Origin: Patescibacteria group bacterium
Lineage (GTDB): Bacteria; Patescibacteriota; Patescibacteriia; Patescibacteriales; WJLG01
Assembly (NCBI GenBank): GCA_028707065.1
Contig: JAQTUZ010000009.1
Coordinates: 1 to 48,615 of the forward strand
Length of the DNA stretch: 48,615 nt
Direction of reading: 5' to 3'
Part shown: positions 38,590-46,500 of the stretch, in pieces
How positions within the stretch are numbered: the stretch's first letter is position 1
Layout of the letters: the number at the start of each line of letters is the position of its first letter
Program-made: the position numbers and the translations under genes
Notes under the pieces: model-generated
The model's database searches: none
Seen by the model: only the letters and a program-made list of their open reading frames with translations
Told to the model about the DNA's origin: nothing

Positions 38590-39129
38590 TTATTCTTTTC
38601 TCAAAGGGAATTTCAATAATCTGAATAATTCCAATCCTGCTTGCGCGTTTTTAGCGGTTGTCGCCAGACAAATCTCCAAGCCGTGCAGTTTTTCCAAATC
38701 CCTGACTTCAATTTCGGCAAAAGGCATAATGTCCTTGAAACCGATAGTCAATCCGCCATTGCGATCAATCGATTTTGGATCAACTCCGCGAAAATCGCGG
38801 ACGCGGGGCAAATAGACATTAACCAGCCTTTCCACGAAATCGTACATTCTTTTACCGCGCAAAGTAACCGACGCGCCAATAATCATTCCTTCTTTGATCT
38901 TAAAAGCAGAAACGGCTTTTTTGGCTTTATTCAACATCGGTTTCTGCCCGGCAATGATCGTCAGATTCTCTTCCACGATCTTGATCAATTCCTTATCTTT
39001 AACACTGCGTCCGAAGCCAACGTTAATTACGACCTTTGCCAATCGAGGCGCGGCCAGATCATTCCCGATGTTCAACCGTTTTTTTAATTCCGGCAGGATT
39101 TCTTTTTTGTAGTATTCTTTCAATCGCAT
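38590..39129 (-). CDS. rplE: Ribosomal protein L5 (uL5)
   Basis: 179 residues from the ATG at 39129; the 23 codons before it encode repeat arm. L-K-E-Y-Y-K-K-E-I-L-P-E-L start, V-V-I-N-V-G-F-G-R-S motif, G-Q-K-P-M-L-N-K-A-K-K, F-K-I-K-E-G. Binds 5S rRNA and contacts the P-site tRNA. Confidence 0.97.
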   Translation of the reverse strand: MRLKEYYKKEILPELKKRLNIGNDLAAPRLAKVVINVGFGRSVKDKELIKIVEENLTIIAGQKPMLNKAKKAVSAFKIKEGMIIGASVTLRGKRMYDFVERLVNVYLPRVRDFRGVDPKSIDRNGGLTIGFKDIMPFAEIEVRDLEKLHGLEICLATTAKNAQAGLELFRLLKFPLRKE

Positions 39130-39155
39130 AAATGTTTGAAATTCTTTAAATTGAT

Positions 39156-39219
39156 TTGTTCTTTGCTCTTTGTTCTCTGTTCTTTTAAGAAAGAACAAGA
39201 AACAAGGAACAGAGAACAG
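39156..39219. repeat. Word-repeat hairpin (TTGTTCTTTGCTC family)
   Basis: Left arm 39156-39184, right arm 39189-39219, almost no loop. Between rplE and rplX. Confidence 0.87.
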
Positions 39220-39234
39220 TTTATATGACGTAAT

Positions 39235-39570
39235 CTATTCAATTGATTTATTACACTTCTTGCAAATTCTCACTTTTTTCTTGATCTTTTTCCCTTCGCC
39301 AACCGTTTCTTCGATGAACTGATAGCCGACCCTGGTGGCCTTGCCGCAATTCGGACAAAGCAAAGCCAAATTAGTGATCGACAGCGGAGCGGGAAATTCA
39401 ATTCTCTGCCCTTTCTCGCCTTGTTTTCTCGGACGCAAATGCTTGATCAAAAGATTCAACCCCTCAATACTGGCTTTATTGGTGTCAACAAAGATTTGCA
39501 GGACTTTTCCTTCCTTGCCCTTGTCTTTGCCGGCCATTATTCTCACTTTGTCATTCTTCTTTATTTTCAT
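39235..39570 (-). CDS. rplX: Ribosomal protein L24 (uL24) with C-terminal zinc ribbon
   Basis: 111 residues. KOW motif K-V-R-I-M-A-G-K-D-K-G-K-E-G-K-V. The C-terminal part carries L-C-P-N-C-G-K and I-C-K-K-C-N, a C-x2-C...C-x2-C zinc ribbon seen in some lineages. Starts large-subunit assembly at the 5' end of 23S rRNA. Confidence 0.96.
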   Translation of the reverse strand: MKIKKNDKVRIMAGKDKGKEGKVLQIFVDTNKASIEGLNLLIKHLRPRKQGEKGQRIEFPAPLSITNLALLCPNCGKATRVGYQFIEETVGEGKKIKKKVRICKKCNKSIE

Positions 39571-39603
39571 ACGATATTCGTTAACGGGATATAGTAATTT
39601 TTA

Positions 39604-39700
39604 TTGTAATACTAATCCACGAATACATACTAATATGACGAATAATTATTTAACAAGCATTCGTTATATTAGTATGTATTCGTATGACATTAGCATTACC
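39604..39700. repeat. Word-repeat hairpin (ACGAATACATACTAAT family)
   Basis: Left arm 39604-39645, right arm 39657-39700. The right arm is nearly the same as the right arm at 42850-42892 (TTCGTTATATTAGTATGTAT). Confidence 0.88.
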
Positions 39701-39709
39701 TGTGATAAT

Positions 39710-40081
39710 TTATAAAACTTCAGGAGCCAAAGAGGCGATCTTGGCAAAACCCTTTCTTCTGACTTCGCGGGCAATAGGACCGAAAATTCTCGTTCCCTTG
39801 GGTTCGCCTTTATCCGCATCAACGATAACACAAGCATTCTCGTCAAAACGCAGACAAGTGCCGTCTTTTCTCTTGATCTCTTTTTTAGTTCTGACAACAA
39901 CCGCCTTGACGACGTCGCTTTTCTTAACCGGCGCGTGCGGAATCGCTTCCTTGACCGCGCAAGTTATAATATCGCCGACCGTGGCATATCTTTTGCCGTA
40001 AGTTCCGACAACATGAATACACTCGGCCAATTTGGCGCCGGTATTGTCAGCTACCCTTAATTGTGTCCCAACCTGAATCAT
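39710..40081 (-). CDS. rplN: Ribosomal protein L14 (uL14)
   Basis: 123 residues, usual length. Start [16 protein letters not shown]; middle [23 protein letters not shown]. Forms part of the inter-subunit bridge and the RsfS site. Confidence 0.97.
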   Translation of the reverse strand: MIQVGTQLRVADNTGAKLAECIHVVGTYGKRYATVGDIITCAVKEAIPHAPVKKSDVVKAVVVRTKKEIKRKDGTCLRFDENACVIVDADKGEPKGTRIFGPIAREVRRKGFAKIASLAPEVL

Positions 40082-40088
40082 ATTAATC

Positions 40089-40191
40089 TGATGCGAATGA
40101 CGCGAATTAGTCGCGAATGCTGCGAATCAATGCGAATAATTTATTAGCATTCATTTGCGGCATTCGCGCTCATTAGCGGATTCGCATCATG
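40089..40191. repeat. Word-repeat hairpin (GCGAATGA/GCGAATTA family)
   Basis: Left arm 40089-40140 in 8-9 bp words around GCGAAT; right arm 40145-40191 around ATTCGC. Loop only about 5 bp. Between rpsQ and rplN. Confidence 0.9.
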
Positions 40192-40192
40192 T

Positions 40193-40441
40193 TTATTTAG
40201 ATAAAACTCGCCACTTTTTGTCTTTACTTAACGGGCGACATTCGATAAATTCAACCTTATCCCCTTCCTTGTACTGATTATTTTCATCGTGAACCTTATA
40301 TTTTTTGGAGATGAAATAATTCTTTTTATATTTTTGGTCGCGCTTGTGGGTGATCACTTGGACCGAGATGGTTTTATCCATCTTATCGCTGGTAACTGTT
40401 CCGACAAACTTTCTTTTGCTGATTTTTTTATCTTTATTCAT
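40193..40441 (-). CDS. rpsQ: Ribosomal protein S17 (uS17)
   Basis: 82 residues from the ATG at 40441; the longer ORF start translates repeat DNA. F-V-G-T-V-T-S-D-K-M-D-K-T-I-S-V-Q near the start, V-E-F-I-E-C-R-P-L-S-K-D-K near the end. Binds 16S rRNA in the body. Confidence 0.97.
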   Translation of the reverse strand: MNKDKKISKRKFVGTVTSDKMDKTISVQVITHKRDQKYKKNYFISKKYKVHDENNQYKEGDKVEFIECRPLSKDKKWRVLSK

Positions 40442-40456
40442 ACGATTATATATATT

Positions 40457-40556
40457 TGTTGATTTGAATGTCATTTGTAGATTTGAATTTCGGATCCAAA
40501 CTAATTACTTTTGATTCAAAATTCAAATTTACAAATCTGCTCAAATCTACGAATGA
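40457..40556. repeat. Word-repeat hairpin (GATTTGAAT/CATTTGTA family)
   Basis: Left arm 40457-40490, right arm 40511-40556 (CAAATTTACAAATCTGCTCA). Between rpmC and rpsQ. Confidence 0.8.
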
Positions 40557-40750
40557 TTTATTGTTTTCTTGTTCAAATTAAGCAAAGTCAAAACATTGGC
40601 GATAACGCTTCTCGCCACTCTGATCTCGCGGACGTTTTTTAATTGTTTATTGGCATCCTTAAAACGGGCTGATCTTAATTTTTCCCGATACTCGGCTAAG
40701 ATCGCCTGCAATTCCTTTTCAGTTTTTTTGGCTAATTCTTTAAACTCCAT
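40547..40750 (-). CDS. rpmC: Ribosomal protein L29 (uL29)
   Basis: 67 residues from the ATG at 40750. Helical hairpin: E-L-A-K-K-T-E-K-E-L-Q-A-I-L, then V-R-E-I-R-V-A-R-S-V-I-A-N-V-L-T (R-K-x-I-A-R family motif variant). Near the polypeptide exit. The last residue region touches the neighbouring repeat. Confidence 0.95.
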   Translation of the reverse strand: MEFKELAKKTEKELQAILAEYREKLRSARFKDANKQLKNVREIRVARSVIANVLTLLNLNKKTINHS

Positions 40751-40758
40751 ATTGTAAT

Positions 40759-40859
40759 TGATGCTAATCCGCAAATTGATGCGAATGCTGCGAATCAATG
40801 CGAATAACCTATTAGCATTCATTAGCGGCATTCGCGCCCATTAGCGGATTCGCATCATA
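40759..40859. repeat. Word-repeat hairpin (GCGAATG family)
   Basis: Left arm 40759-40807, right arm 40811-40859, loop about 3 bp. Shares GCGAATGCTGCGAATCAATG with the copy at 40089. Confidence 0.9.
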
Positions 40860-40864
40860 TTTTT

Positions 40865-41269
40865 TTATTCATTCGCTTTAACGAACCGCGAGGTAACCGG
40901 CAATTTATCGCCGGCAAATTTCATTCCTTCCTTGGCTTCCGCCTCGGTAACGCCTTCAATCTCGAACATCACCATCCCCGGCTTAACATTACAAACATAA
41001 TGATCGACCGAACCCTTGCCTTTACCCATCGGCAGTTCGCCGCCCTTGGCCGTGACCGGCTTGGCCGGAAAGATCCGGCAAAAAATTCTGCCGCCTTTCT
41101 TGATATATCTGGTCAACACGCGGCGGGCTGCTTCGATCTGTCTCGCCGTTACCCAGCAATTTTCCAAAGACTTAAGGCCATAACTCCCAAAACTAACCCT
41201 CAGGCCGCTGGTGGCTTTGCCGCCTCTCGCGCCCTTATGGGACTTGCGATATTTTGTTTTTCTGGGCAT
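40865..41269 (-). CDS. rplP: Ribosomal protein L16 (uL16)
   Basis: 134 residues from M-P-R-K-T-K-Y-R-K (a second ATG lies two codons upstream). Family marks: Q-I-E-A-A-R-R, R-I-F-P-A-K-P-V-T-A-K, P-M-G-K-G-K-G-S-V-D. Organises the A-site side of the large subunit. AAGG precedes the upstream ATG. Confidence 0.97.
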   Translation of the reverse strand: MPRKTKYRKSHKGARGGKATSGLRVSFGSYGLKSLENCWVTARQIEAARRVLTRYIKKGGRIFCRIFPAKPVTAKGGELPMGKGKGSVDHYVCNVKPGMVMFEIEGVTEAEAKEGMKFAGDKLPVTSRFVKANE

Positions 41270-41281
41270 CAACATACCTTA

Positions 41282-41389
41282 TGTAATTTGTAGATTTGGA
41301 TGTCATTCGTAGATTTGGATTATCACCTGAAATTAATTATTATCAGATTATAATCCAAATCTACGAATTGTATCCTAATCTACGAATAG
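41282..41389. repeat. Word-repeat hairpin (GTAGATTTGGAT family)
   Basis: Left arm 41282-41321 (GTAGATTTGGA, GTCATTC, GTAGATTTGGA), right arm 41350-41389 (ATCCAAATCTACGAATTGTA). Confidence 0.85.
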
Positions 41390-41398
41390 TTTTGATAT

Positions 41399-42094
41399 TT
41401 ATTTTCTTCTCCCTAAAATCTCTCCCTTGCCGTCTTTATTCTTAAGATCTTTTTCAAAAACTTCACCTTTATATATCCACACCTTCACGCCGATGGTTCC
41501 ATAAGTGGTCTTGGCCGCGCCGCGGGAATAATCAATATCGGCTCGAAGCGTCTGTAATGGGATCTTTCCGGAAACTAATTTTTCTTCGCGGGCGATTTCC
41601 GCGCCATTCAAACGTCCGGACACCACCACCTTGACTCCCAAGCCGCCGGCTTTTTCCACCCGGGAAATAGCTTGCTTCATCGTCCGCTTGAAAGGCATTC
41701 TCTTCTCGATATCGGCGATGATCGATTGCATTACGATCTGCGAACTTAAATTGGGGCGATCACATTCTTTGATATTGATGTTGATTTCTTTCAAGCGAAA
41801 ATTTTTCAAGTATTTATTATGAACTTTCTTCTTCAATTCTTCAATGCCGTTGCCGCCGCGGCCGATTATAACTCCGGGTTTGGAAGCGGTAATGTCGAAA
41901 GAAATTTTCTTAACGCCTCTTTCGATTTTGACATTATCAACGCCGGCTTCCTTCAATTCGTTCATTAAAAATCTTCTCGTTTGCACATCTTGCCTGGTAT
42001 TTTTAATATAGTCCTGACCCGTCGCAAACCAGACGGACGGCCAAGTTCGATTAATGCCTATTCGGAATATTTTTGGATTTATCTTCTTGCCCAT
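41399..42094 (-). CDS. rpsC: Ribosomal protein S3 (uS3)
   Basis: 231 residues, normal. Start G-K-K-I-N-P-K-I-F-R-I-G-I. KH domain with G-V-I-I-G-R-G-G-N-G-I-E-E-L. C-terminal V-S-G-R-L-N-G-A-E-I-A-R and T-Y-G-T-I-G-V-K-V-W-I. Lines the mRNA entry channel. Confidence 0.97.
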   Translation of the reverse strand: MGKKINPKIFRIGINRTWPSVWFATGQDYIKNTRQDVQTRRFLMNELKEAGVDNVKIERGVKKISFDITASKPGVIIGRGGNGIEELKKKVHNKYLKNFRLKEININIKECDRPNLSSQIVMQSIIADIEKRMPFKRTMKQAISRVEKAGGLGVKVVVSGRLNGAEIAREEKLVSGKIPLQTLRADIDYSRGAAKTTYGTIGVKVWIYKGEVFEKDLKNKDGKGEILGRRK

Positions 42095-42170
42095 ATTTTT
42101 CTAAATTCATTCTTTCTTTTTAAATATATAATTTTACGAAAGATGGATGTTTCGATATTTTCAGCAAGAT

Positions 42171-42246
42171 ATTTGAAATTGGAAATTGGAAATTTGTATT
42201 TTCTGTCGTGATTTTTTTAATTTCAAATTTCTAATTTCTAATTTCA
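42171..42246. repeat. Word-repeat hairpin (GAAATTG family)
   Basis: Left arm 42171-42195 (TTGAAATTGGAAATTGGAAA), right arm 42217-42246. Between rplV and rpsC; the right arm runs to the rplV stop region. Confidence 0.87.
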
Positions 42247-42251
42247 GTTCT

Positions 42252-42791
42252 TTATCCATTTCCGCTTTTGCGCTGGAACATTTTATTGACAAAACCCTTC
42301 TTGGAGGCGCCTTCTTTCTTTAAATCCTTCCCGGCCGATTCTTTCTTAATATCTTTTCCACTGTCTTTTTTAGCCGCCTTTTCCCCTTCTTTAACCATTT
42401 CCTCGAGACTGATCGGAGCTTCCACTTCTTTCGCCTTGGCCGCGGTAACGCCCGAAGCTTTAAGCTCGCCCAAAGTTATGTTAATATGACTTAATCTTCT
42501 TCGGATCGGCGTGGCGCTGCCGTGAGCCTTGGGGGTCCAGCGCTTTAACATCCCGCCTTCATCAATTTTTATTTCCTTAACAAACAAATTATTTTTATCC
42601 AACGCAAAATCATTTGCCGCGGTTGCGATCCCCGACTTAAGCAGCTTGGCGATCGGTTCAGCCGCTTTTTTATTGGCAAATCTCAATTGATTCAAAGCCG
42701 AATTGGCTTCGGCGCCGCGAATAAGATTGGCCACCAAGCGCAGCTTCTTCGAAGACATTTTCAAAAATTTTAGTTTAACCTTGATTTCCAT
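42252..42791 (-). CDS. rplV: Ribosomal protein L22 (uL22) with Lys-rich C-terminal extension
   Basis: 179 residues against about 110 usual. L22 fold at 1-112: S-S-K-K-L-R-L-V-A-N-L-I-R-G, P-K-A-H-G-S-A-T-P-I-R-R-R, H-I-N-I-T-L-G. Residues about 115-179 are a charged, low-complexity tail (repeated K-D-x-K-K-E). Lines the exit tunnel. Confidence 0.96.
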   Translation of the reverse strand: MEIKVKLKFLKMSSKKLRLVANLIRGAEANSALNQLRFANKKAAEPIAKLLKSGIATAANDFALDKNNLFVKEIKIDEGGMLKRWTPKAHGSATPIRRRLSHINITLGELKASGVTAAKAKEVEAPISLEEMVKEGEKAAKKDSGKDIKKESAGKDLKKEGASKKGFVNKMFQRKSGNG

Positions 42792-42796
42792 ATCGG

Positions 42797-42892
42797 AATA
42801 TAATACTAATTTATACGAATATATACTAATTGCGAATACTTATTAAGAACTAATTCGTTATATTAGTATGTATTCGTATAAATTAGTATTAC
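42797..42892. repeat. Word-repeat hairpin (ATACTAATTTATACGAATA family)
   Basis: Left arm 42797-42839, right arm 42850-42892. Right arm shared with 39657-39700. Confidence 0.9.
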
Positions 42893-42925
42893 CTGCAATT
42901 GTTGATTTATAGAACTTTTAGATGT

Positions 42926-43285
42926 TTATTTTTTCCCTCCCGCCGCCGGCGCTTTAGCCGGGGCCGCTGCCGCCGGAGCTGCCGCCGGTTTGCCCGCTTC
43001 CGCTTCTTCCATCGCTTCAATCTTAGCCATCTTGCCGCCGTGAACGACAAATTTTCTCGTCAGAGAAAATTCGCCCAAACGATGGCCGACCATATTTTCA
43101 ATAATATAGACCGGGATATGCTGTTTGCCGTTATGCACGCCAATCGTAAATCCCACCATTTCCGGAGTGATAGTGCAAGCCCGATCCCAAACCTTGATCA
43201 CGGTTTTATCACCGGGCTTAAGATTCTTGATCTTCTTGATTATTCTGGGGTTGACGTACGGTCCCTTTTTTAAGCTTCTCGACAT
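42926..43285 (-). CDS. rpsS: Ribosomal protein S19 (uS19) with Ala/Pro-rich tail
   Basis: 119 residues from the ATG at 43285 ([10 protein letters not shown]). Usual length is about 92. [11 protein letters not shown] is the family end; residues about 95-119 are Ala/Pro/Gly/Lys repeats. Head of the small subunit. The longer ORF start translates the repeat. Confidence 0.97.
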   Translation of the reverse strand: MSRSLKKGPYVNPRIIKKIKNLKPGDKTVIKVWDRACTITPEMVGFTIGVHNGKQHIPVYIIENMVGHRLGEFSLTRKFVVHGGKMAKIEAMEEAEAGKPAAAPAAAAPAKAPAAGGKK

Positions 43286-43289
43286 ATCA

Positions 43290-43388
43290 TTGGAGCATAG
43301 AGCAAAGAGCATGGAACATGGTGCTTCAGATAAATTTCCGATTTTCACCCTGCTCTTATGTTCTATGTTCTTATGTTCTTTGTTCTAT
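43290..43388. repeat. Word-repeat hairpin (GGAGCATAGAGCAAAGAGC family)
   Basis: Left arm 43290-43321, right arm 43350-43388 (TGCTCTTATGTTCTATGTTC). Between rpsS and rplB. Confidence 0.87.
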
Positions 43389-44230
43389 TATTTTTCTATT
43401 CTCTTCTTTCTGCGGTGAATAATTAGATTGTCTGAATATTTCTTCCTTCTCGTCGGCACGCCCAGAGCCGGTTTGCCCCAAGGAGTTTTCGGATGCTTCA
43501 AACCGATCGGCTGTTTGCCTTCACCGCCGCCATGCGGGTGATCGTTGGGATTCATCGCGGTGCCGCGGACGGTCGGGCGGATGCCCAATCTTCTCTGGCG
43601 GCCGGCCGCGCCAATAACGATATTCATATGATCGGGATTGCTGACCTGGCCGACAGTGCAAAGACATTCTTTATTGACCTGGCGGATTTCGCTCGACGGC
43701 ATTCTTAACTGCGCGAACTCCCCTTCCACGCCCATGACAAAAACCGCGTTTCCCGCGCCGCGCGCGACCTTGGCGCCCTGGCCCGGAAAAATTTCCACGC
43801 CGGAAACGGCTACGCCGGCCGGAATGAATTTGATCGGCAGGCAATTGCCGGTTTTTATCTCAATTTCTTTCTGGGAACTTAAAATTTTATCGCCGACATT
43901 CATTCCGATCGGAGCGACAATATATCTCTTTTCGCCATCAGCGTACCAAAGCAGAGCGATTCTCGCGCCGCGGCCCGGATCGTATTCAATCGTCTTCACG
44001 ACCGCCGGCACATCGAATTTATCTCTTTTATAATCAACGATACGAATCGCGCGCTTCACGCCGCCGCCTTTATGCCTAACGGTTATCTTACCCTGGAAAT
44101 TGCGGCCGCCGGTGGATTTCTTCGCCAATAACAAACTTTTCTCCGGCGTAGTCGAAGTGATATCGGCAAAATCATCAAAATTCAATTCTCTTCTCGCCGC
44201 AGTATTCTGTTTTACGTTTCTGATACCCAT
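43388..44230 (-). CDS. rplB: Ribosomal protein L2 (uL2)
   Basis: 280 residues, usual. Conserved N-P-N-D-H-P-H-G-G-G-E-G-K with the functional His near residue 235, and the C-terminal G-V-P-T-R-R-K-K. N-terminal G-R-N-F-Q-G-K-I-T-V-R-H-K-G-G-G. Needed for subunit joining and peptidyl transfer. Confidence 0.98.
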   Translation of the reverse strand: MGIRNVKQNTAARRELNFDDFADITSTTPEKSLLLAKKSTGGRNFQGKITVRHKGGGVKRAIRIVDYKRDKFDVPAVVKTIEYDPGRGARIALLWYADGEKRYIVAPIGMNVGDKILSSQKEIEIKTGNCLPIKFIPAGVAVSGVEIFPGQGAKVARGAGNAVFVMGVEGEFAQLRMPSSEIRQVNKECLCTVGQVSNPDHMNIVIGAAGRQRRLGIRPTVRGTAMNPNDHPHGGGEGKQPIGLKHPKTPWGKPALGVPTRRKKYSDNLIIHRRKKRIEK

Positions 44231-44240
44231 ACGAAAATAA

Positions 44241-44330
44241 TATTTGAAATTGGAAATTTGAAATTAGGTAAAAAATTCACGAACAATCTTTTAAGCGCCT
44301 AATTTCTAATTTCCAATTTCTAATTTCCTA
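44241..44330. repeat. Word-repeat hairpin (GAAATTG/GAAATTTG family)
   Basis: Left arm 44241-44268, right arm 44299-44330 (AATTTCTAATTTCCAATTTC). Between rplB and rplW. Confidence 0.88.
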
Positions 44331-44332
44331 AT

Positions 44333-44854
44333 CTATATTCCTTCGTAGATCTGGATCGTTTTTCCGGCCGGCAAGGTAACGATCGCCTTCTTCCAATTTT
44401 TTCTCCGTCCTTCCGTTCTTCCCCGGCGCATAACTTTTCCGGCCAGCTTGATCATGTTAACTTTCAGCGGCTTAATGCCATAGGTGGCTTCGATCGCCTT
44501 GGCTACCTCGATCTTATTGCAATTATAATCAACTTCAAAGATATATTTATTGATCACTCCCATATGGCTGGCTTTCTCCGTAACTAACGGGCGCAACAGT
44601 ACGCGATAAGCATTGGATTCAGTCGAAGCGCTTTTTACGACTTCTGGTTTTCCTTCCGCTTTAGCCGCGACTGGAGCAGTCACTTTTTCTTTACTCGCGC
44701 CGCCATAAAGATCCTTCATGGATTTTTTTGCCTCCGGCTTGTCCGCCGAAGCTTTAGCAAAGGGGGGTTTCGCTTTCTTGGCACTAACAACCTTGGCCGA
44801 TTTTTCTTCGCCTTTTTTATTTTCTTCGATTTTATTTTTTCCAAAAATAGACAT
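44333..44854 (-). CDS. rplW: Ribosomal protein L23 (uL23) with N-terminal extension
   Basis: 173 residues against about 95 usual. Residues 1-78 are a charged extension containing an in-frame palindromic element (K-P-P-F-A-K-A-S-A-D-K-P at 29-40). The L23 fold starts near L-L-R-P-L-V-T-E-K-A-S. Ends in a loop with G-R-R-K-N-W-K-K-A-I-V-T-L. Docking site for SRP and trigger factor at the exit; the extension would lie on the ribosome surface. Confidence 0.96.
   Translation of the reverse strand: MSIFGKNKIEENKKGEEKSAKVVSAKKAKPPFAKASADKPEAKKSMKDLYGGASKEKVTAPVAAKAEGKPEVVKSASTESNAYRVLLRPLVTEKASHMGVINKYIFEVDYNCNKIEVAKAIEATYGIKPLKVNMIKLAGKVMRRGRTEGRRKNWKKAIVTLPAGKTIQIYEGI
44732..44767. repeat. Palindromic element inserted in frame in rplW
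   Basis: GGCTTGTCCGCCGAAGCTTT then AGCAAAGGGGGG. Same layout as TTGTCCTCCGTAGCTTTGGC at the ybaK-like gene; in the protein it gives the F-A-K-A-S-A-D-K peptide. Confidence 0.8.
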
Positions 44855-44861
44855 ATTTACG

Positions 44862-44952
44862 AAAATTGAAATTGGAAATTTGAGATTTGAAATTTGAAAT
44901 TTAGATTAAAGTTATTTTCTCGCCTAATTTCCAATTTCTAATTTCAAATTTC
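44862..44952. repeat. Word-repeat hairpin (GAAATTTG family)
   Basis: Left arm 44862-44903 (AAATTGAAATTGGAAATTTG, AGATTTG, AAATTTG), right arm 44922-44952. Between rplW and rplD. Confidence 0.88.
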
Positions 44953-44953
44953 T

Positions 44954-45712
44954 TTACTTCTTGTACGTTTTTTCCAGCTTATCTATCGCCTTATCAGTGA
45001 ATATAATATTTTTATGGCTCAGCAAATCAACGATATTGATATTTTCCAGATTTAACATTTTTACGCCGGCCAAATTTCTTCCCGAATTGACGACTTTCAA
45101 GTCCCTGGCATCGTTGATAAAAAGAATGCTTCTTCCGGTGCTTCTTGTTTTTTTGACCTTGGACTTGTCCGCAGGCTTGTCCCCCGTAGCCGTAGCGGAG
45201 GGGGAAGCTTTAACGGAGGCGGATTTCTTTTTTTCCGCGATCGTAAAATTCTTAAAAATTTTTTCTTCCCAATTATTTAAAATTCCATCCATCACTTTTG
45301 TTTTATAATCATCCAGGGTTAATTTTTCCACAATCGCCAAGCCGTTATTAGCCGCTCGGTCGGACAAAACCATAAACATCGCTTTGCGCTTGGCTTTCTT
45401 ATTGATCTTCTTGGAAAAATTGCGGTCGGAATTGGGGCCGAAAATTATGCCGCCGCCTTTCCAGAGCGGAGAACGGCTCGAGCCGACTCTGGCCCGGCCG
45501 GTTCCTTTCTGGCGCCACGGTTTCTTGCCGCCGCCTCTCACTTCGCTTCTGGTCTTGGTATGCGCCAAAACCTGGCGCTCATTAGCCATCTGGGCGGTAA
45601 CCGCTTCATTGATCAATCCCGGATTGGATTTAACGGCAAAAATCGCGTCAGAGACTTCCTTCTGTCCCTTAGCTTCGCCGTTTTGATTGTAGACGTTTAA
45701 CTTTATCGCCAT
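44954..45712 (-). CDS. rplD: Ribosomal protein L4 (uL4) with in-frame repeat insertion
   Basis: 252 residues against about 205 usual. Core: G-G-G-K-K-P-W-R-Q-K-G-T-G-R-A-R at about 60-75 (exit-tunnel loop), S-P-L-W-K-G-G-G-I-I-F-G-P. Residues about 160-193 are an insertion (S-P-S-A-T-A-T-G-D-K and flanking Lys/Ser) encoded by a palindromic element. After it the fold resumes at I-L-F-I-N-D-A. In E. coli L4 also represses the S10 operon; not testable here. Confidence 0.96.
   Translation of the reverse strand: MAIKLNVYNQNGEAKGQKEVSDAIFAVKSNPGLINEAVTAQMANERQVLAHTKTRSEVRGGGKKPWRQKGTGRARVGSSRSPLWKGGGIIFGPNSDRNFSKKINKKAKRKAMFMVLSDRAANNGLAIVEKLTLDDYKTKVMDGILNNWEEKIFKNFTIAEKKKSASVKASPSATATGDKPADKSKVKKTRSTGRSILFINDARDLKVVNSGRNLAGVKMLNLENINIVDLLSHKNIIFTDKAIDKLEKTYKK
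45136..45232. repeat. Palindromic element inserted in frame in rplD
   Basis: GGACTTGTCCGCAGGCTTGT then CCCCCGTAGCCGTAGCGGAG. CCCCCG/CGG-AGGGGG stem; core GTAGC...GCGGAG as in the other copies. Part of the surrounding Lys/Ser codons may also come from the insertion. Confidence 0.75.
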
Positions 45713-45715
45713 ATC

Positions 45716-45761
45716 TTGAAAAACAAATTTTTTACTTTTTACTTATTACTTTTTACTTTTT
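45716..45761. repeat. TTACTTATTACTT words at the end of rplC
   Basis: TTTTTTACTTTTTACTTATT then ACTTTTTACTTTTTTTC. On the minus strand it gives repeated AAGTAA and AATAAG, holding the rplC stop. Nearly the same as at the end of rpsE (35917-35946). Confidence 0.8.
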
Positions 45762-46463
45762 TTCTGCCTCCGCCGCAGCTTCGGCCGGCTTAATTTCTTC
45801 TTTAACGGCAACAGCGGGTTTGCTGGCGACAATATCTCCCGCGCCTTCAATCAACACTAACCCATTTCTAGCTCCGGCAATTCCGCCCTTGATGTATAAA
45901 ATATTTTTTTCCTTATCAATTTCAATAATTTCCAAATTTTTGGTGGTGACCGTTTCCGTGCCCATCCGTCCCGGTTTCTTGGTGCCCTTGAAAACGTGGC
46001 CCGCGCCGGTCGCGCCGGTAGAACCGGGCATTCTCAATTGATCCTTATTGCCGTGCGATTTGCGGCCGCCGGAAAAACCGTGTCTTTTGACTACGCCCTG
46101 GAAACCGCGGCCTTTGGAAACGCCAGTCGCGGCGACCTTATCGCCGATGGCAAAAGCGCCGACGTCGATTTTGTCGCCAATCTCCAAGGCCGACTTAGCG
46201 TCAACTCTGAATTCGCGCAACCAAGCAAAATTATCATCAATCCCTTTGGTTTTAATATTTTTCAAATGACCGATTTGCGGCTTGTTGGTATTCTTTTCTT
46301 TCTTTCCGCCAAAACCAAGCTGAACTGCCTGATAGCCGTCCTTTTCGGTTGTTTTAACTTGGGTGACATAACAAGGCCCGGCCTGAACAGCAGTCACGCC
46401 CGCGACATTTTCTCCCTGCCAAAGCTGGGTCATCTCAATTTTCTTACCGATAATAAACTTCAT
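45753..46463 (-). CDS. rplC: Ribosomal protein L3 (uL3) with Ala/Glu/Lys tail
   Basis: 236 residues. G-K-K-I-E-M-T-Q-L-W start; F-S-G-G-R-K-S-H-G-N-K and R-M-P-G-S-T-G-A-T and G-T-K-K-P-G-R-M-G are the loop contacting the peptidyl transferase centre. Last 25 residues are low complexity. First gene after a 512-bp gap from rpsJ, with its own likely promoter. Confidence 0.97.
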   Translation of the reverse strand: MKFIIGKKIEMTQLWQGENVAGVTAVQAGPCYVTQVKTTEKDGYQAVQLGFGGKKEKNTNKPQIGHLKNIKTKGIDDNFAWLREFRVDAKSALEIGDKIDVGAFAIGDKVAATGVSKGRGFQGVVKRHGFSGGRKSHGNKDQLRMPGSTGATGAGHVFKGTKKPGRMGTETVTTKNLEIIEIDKEKNILYIKGGIAGARNGLVLIEGAGDIVASKPAVAVKEEIKPAEAAAEAEKK

Positions 46464-46500
46464 ATTCTAGTTAACTTAATTTGTTCCGTACTTACTGACA

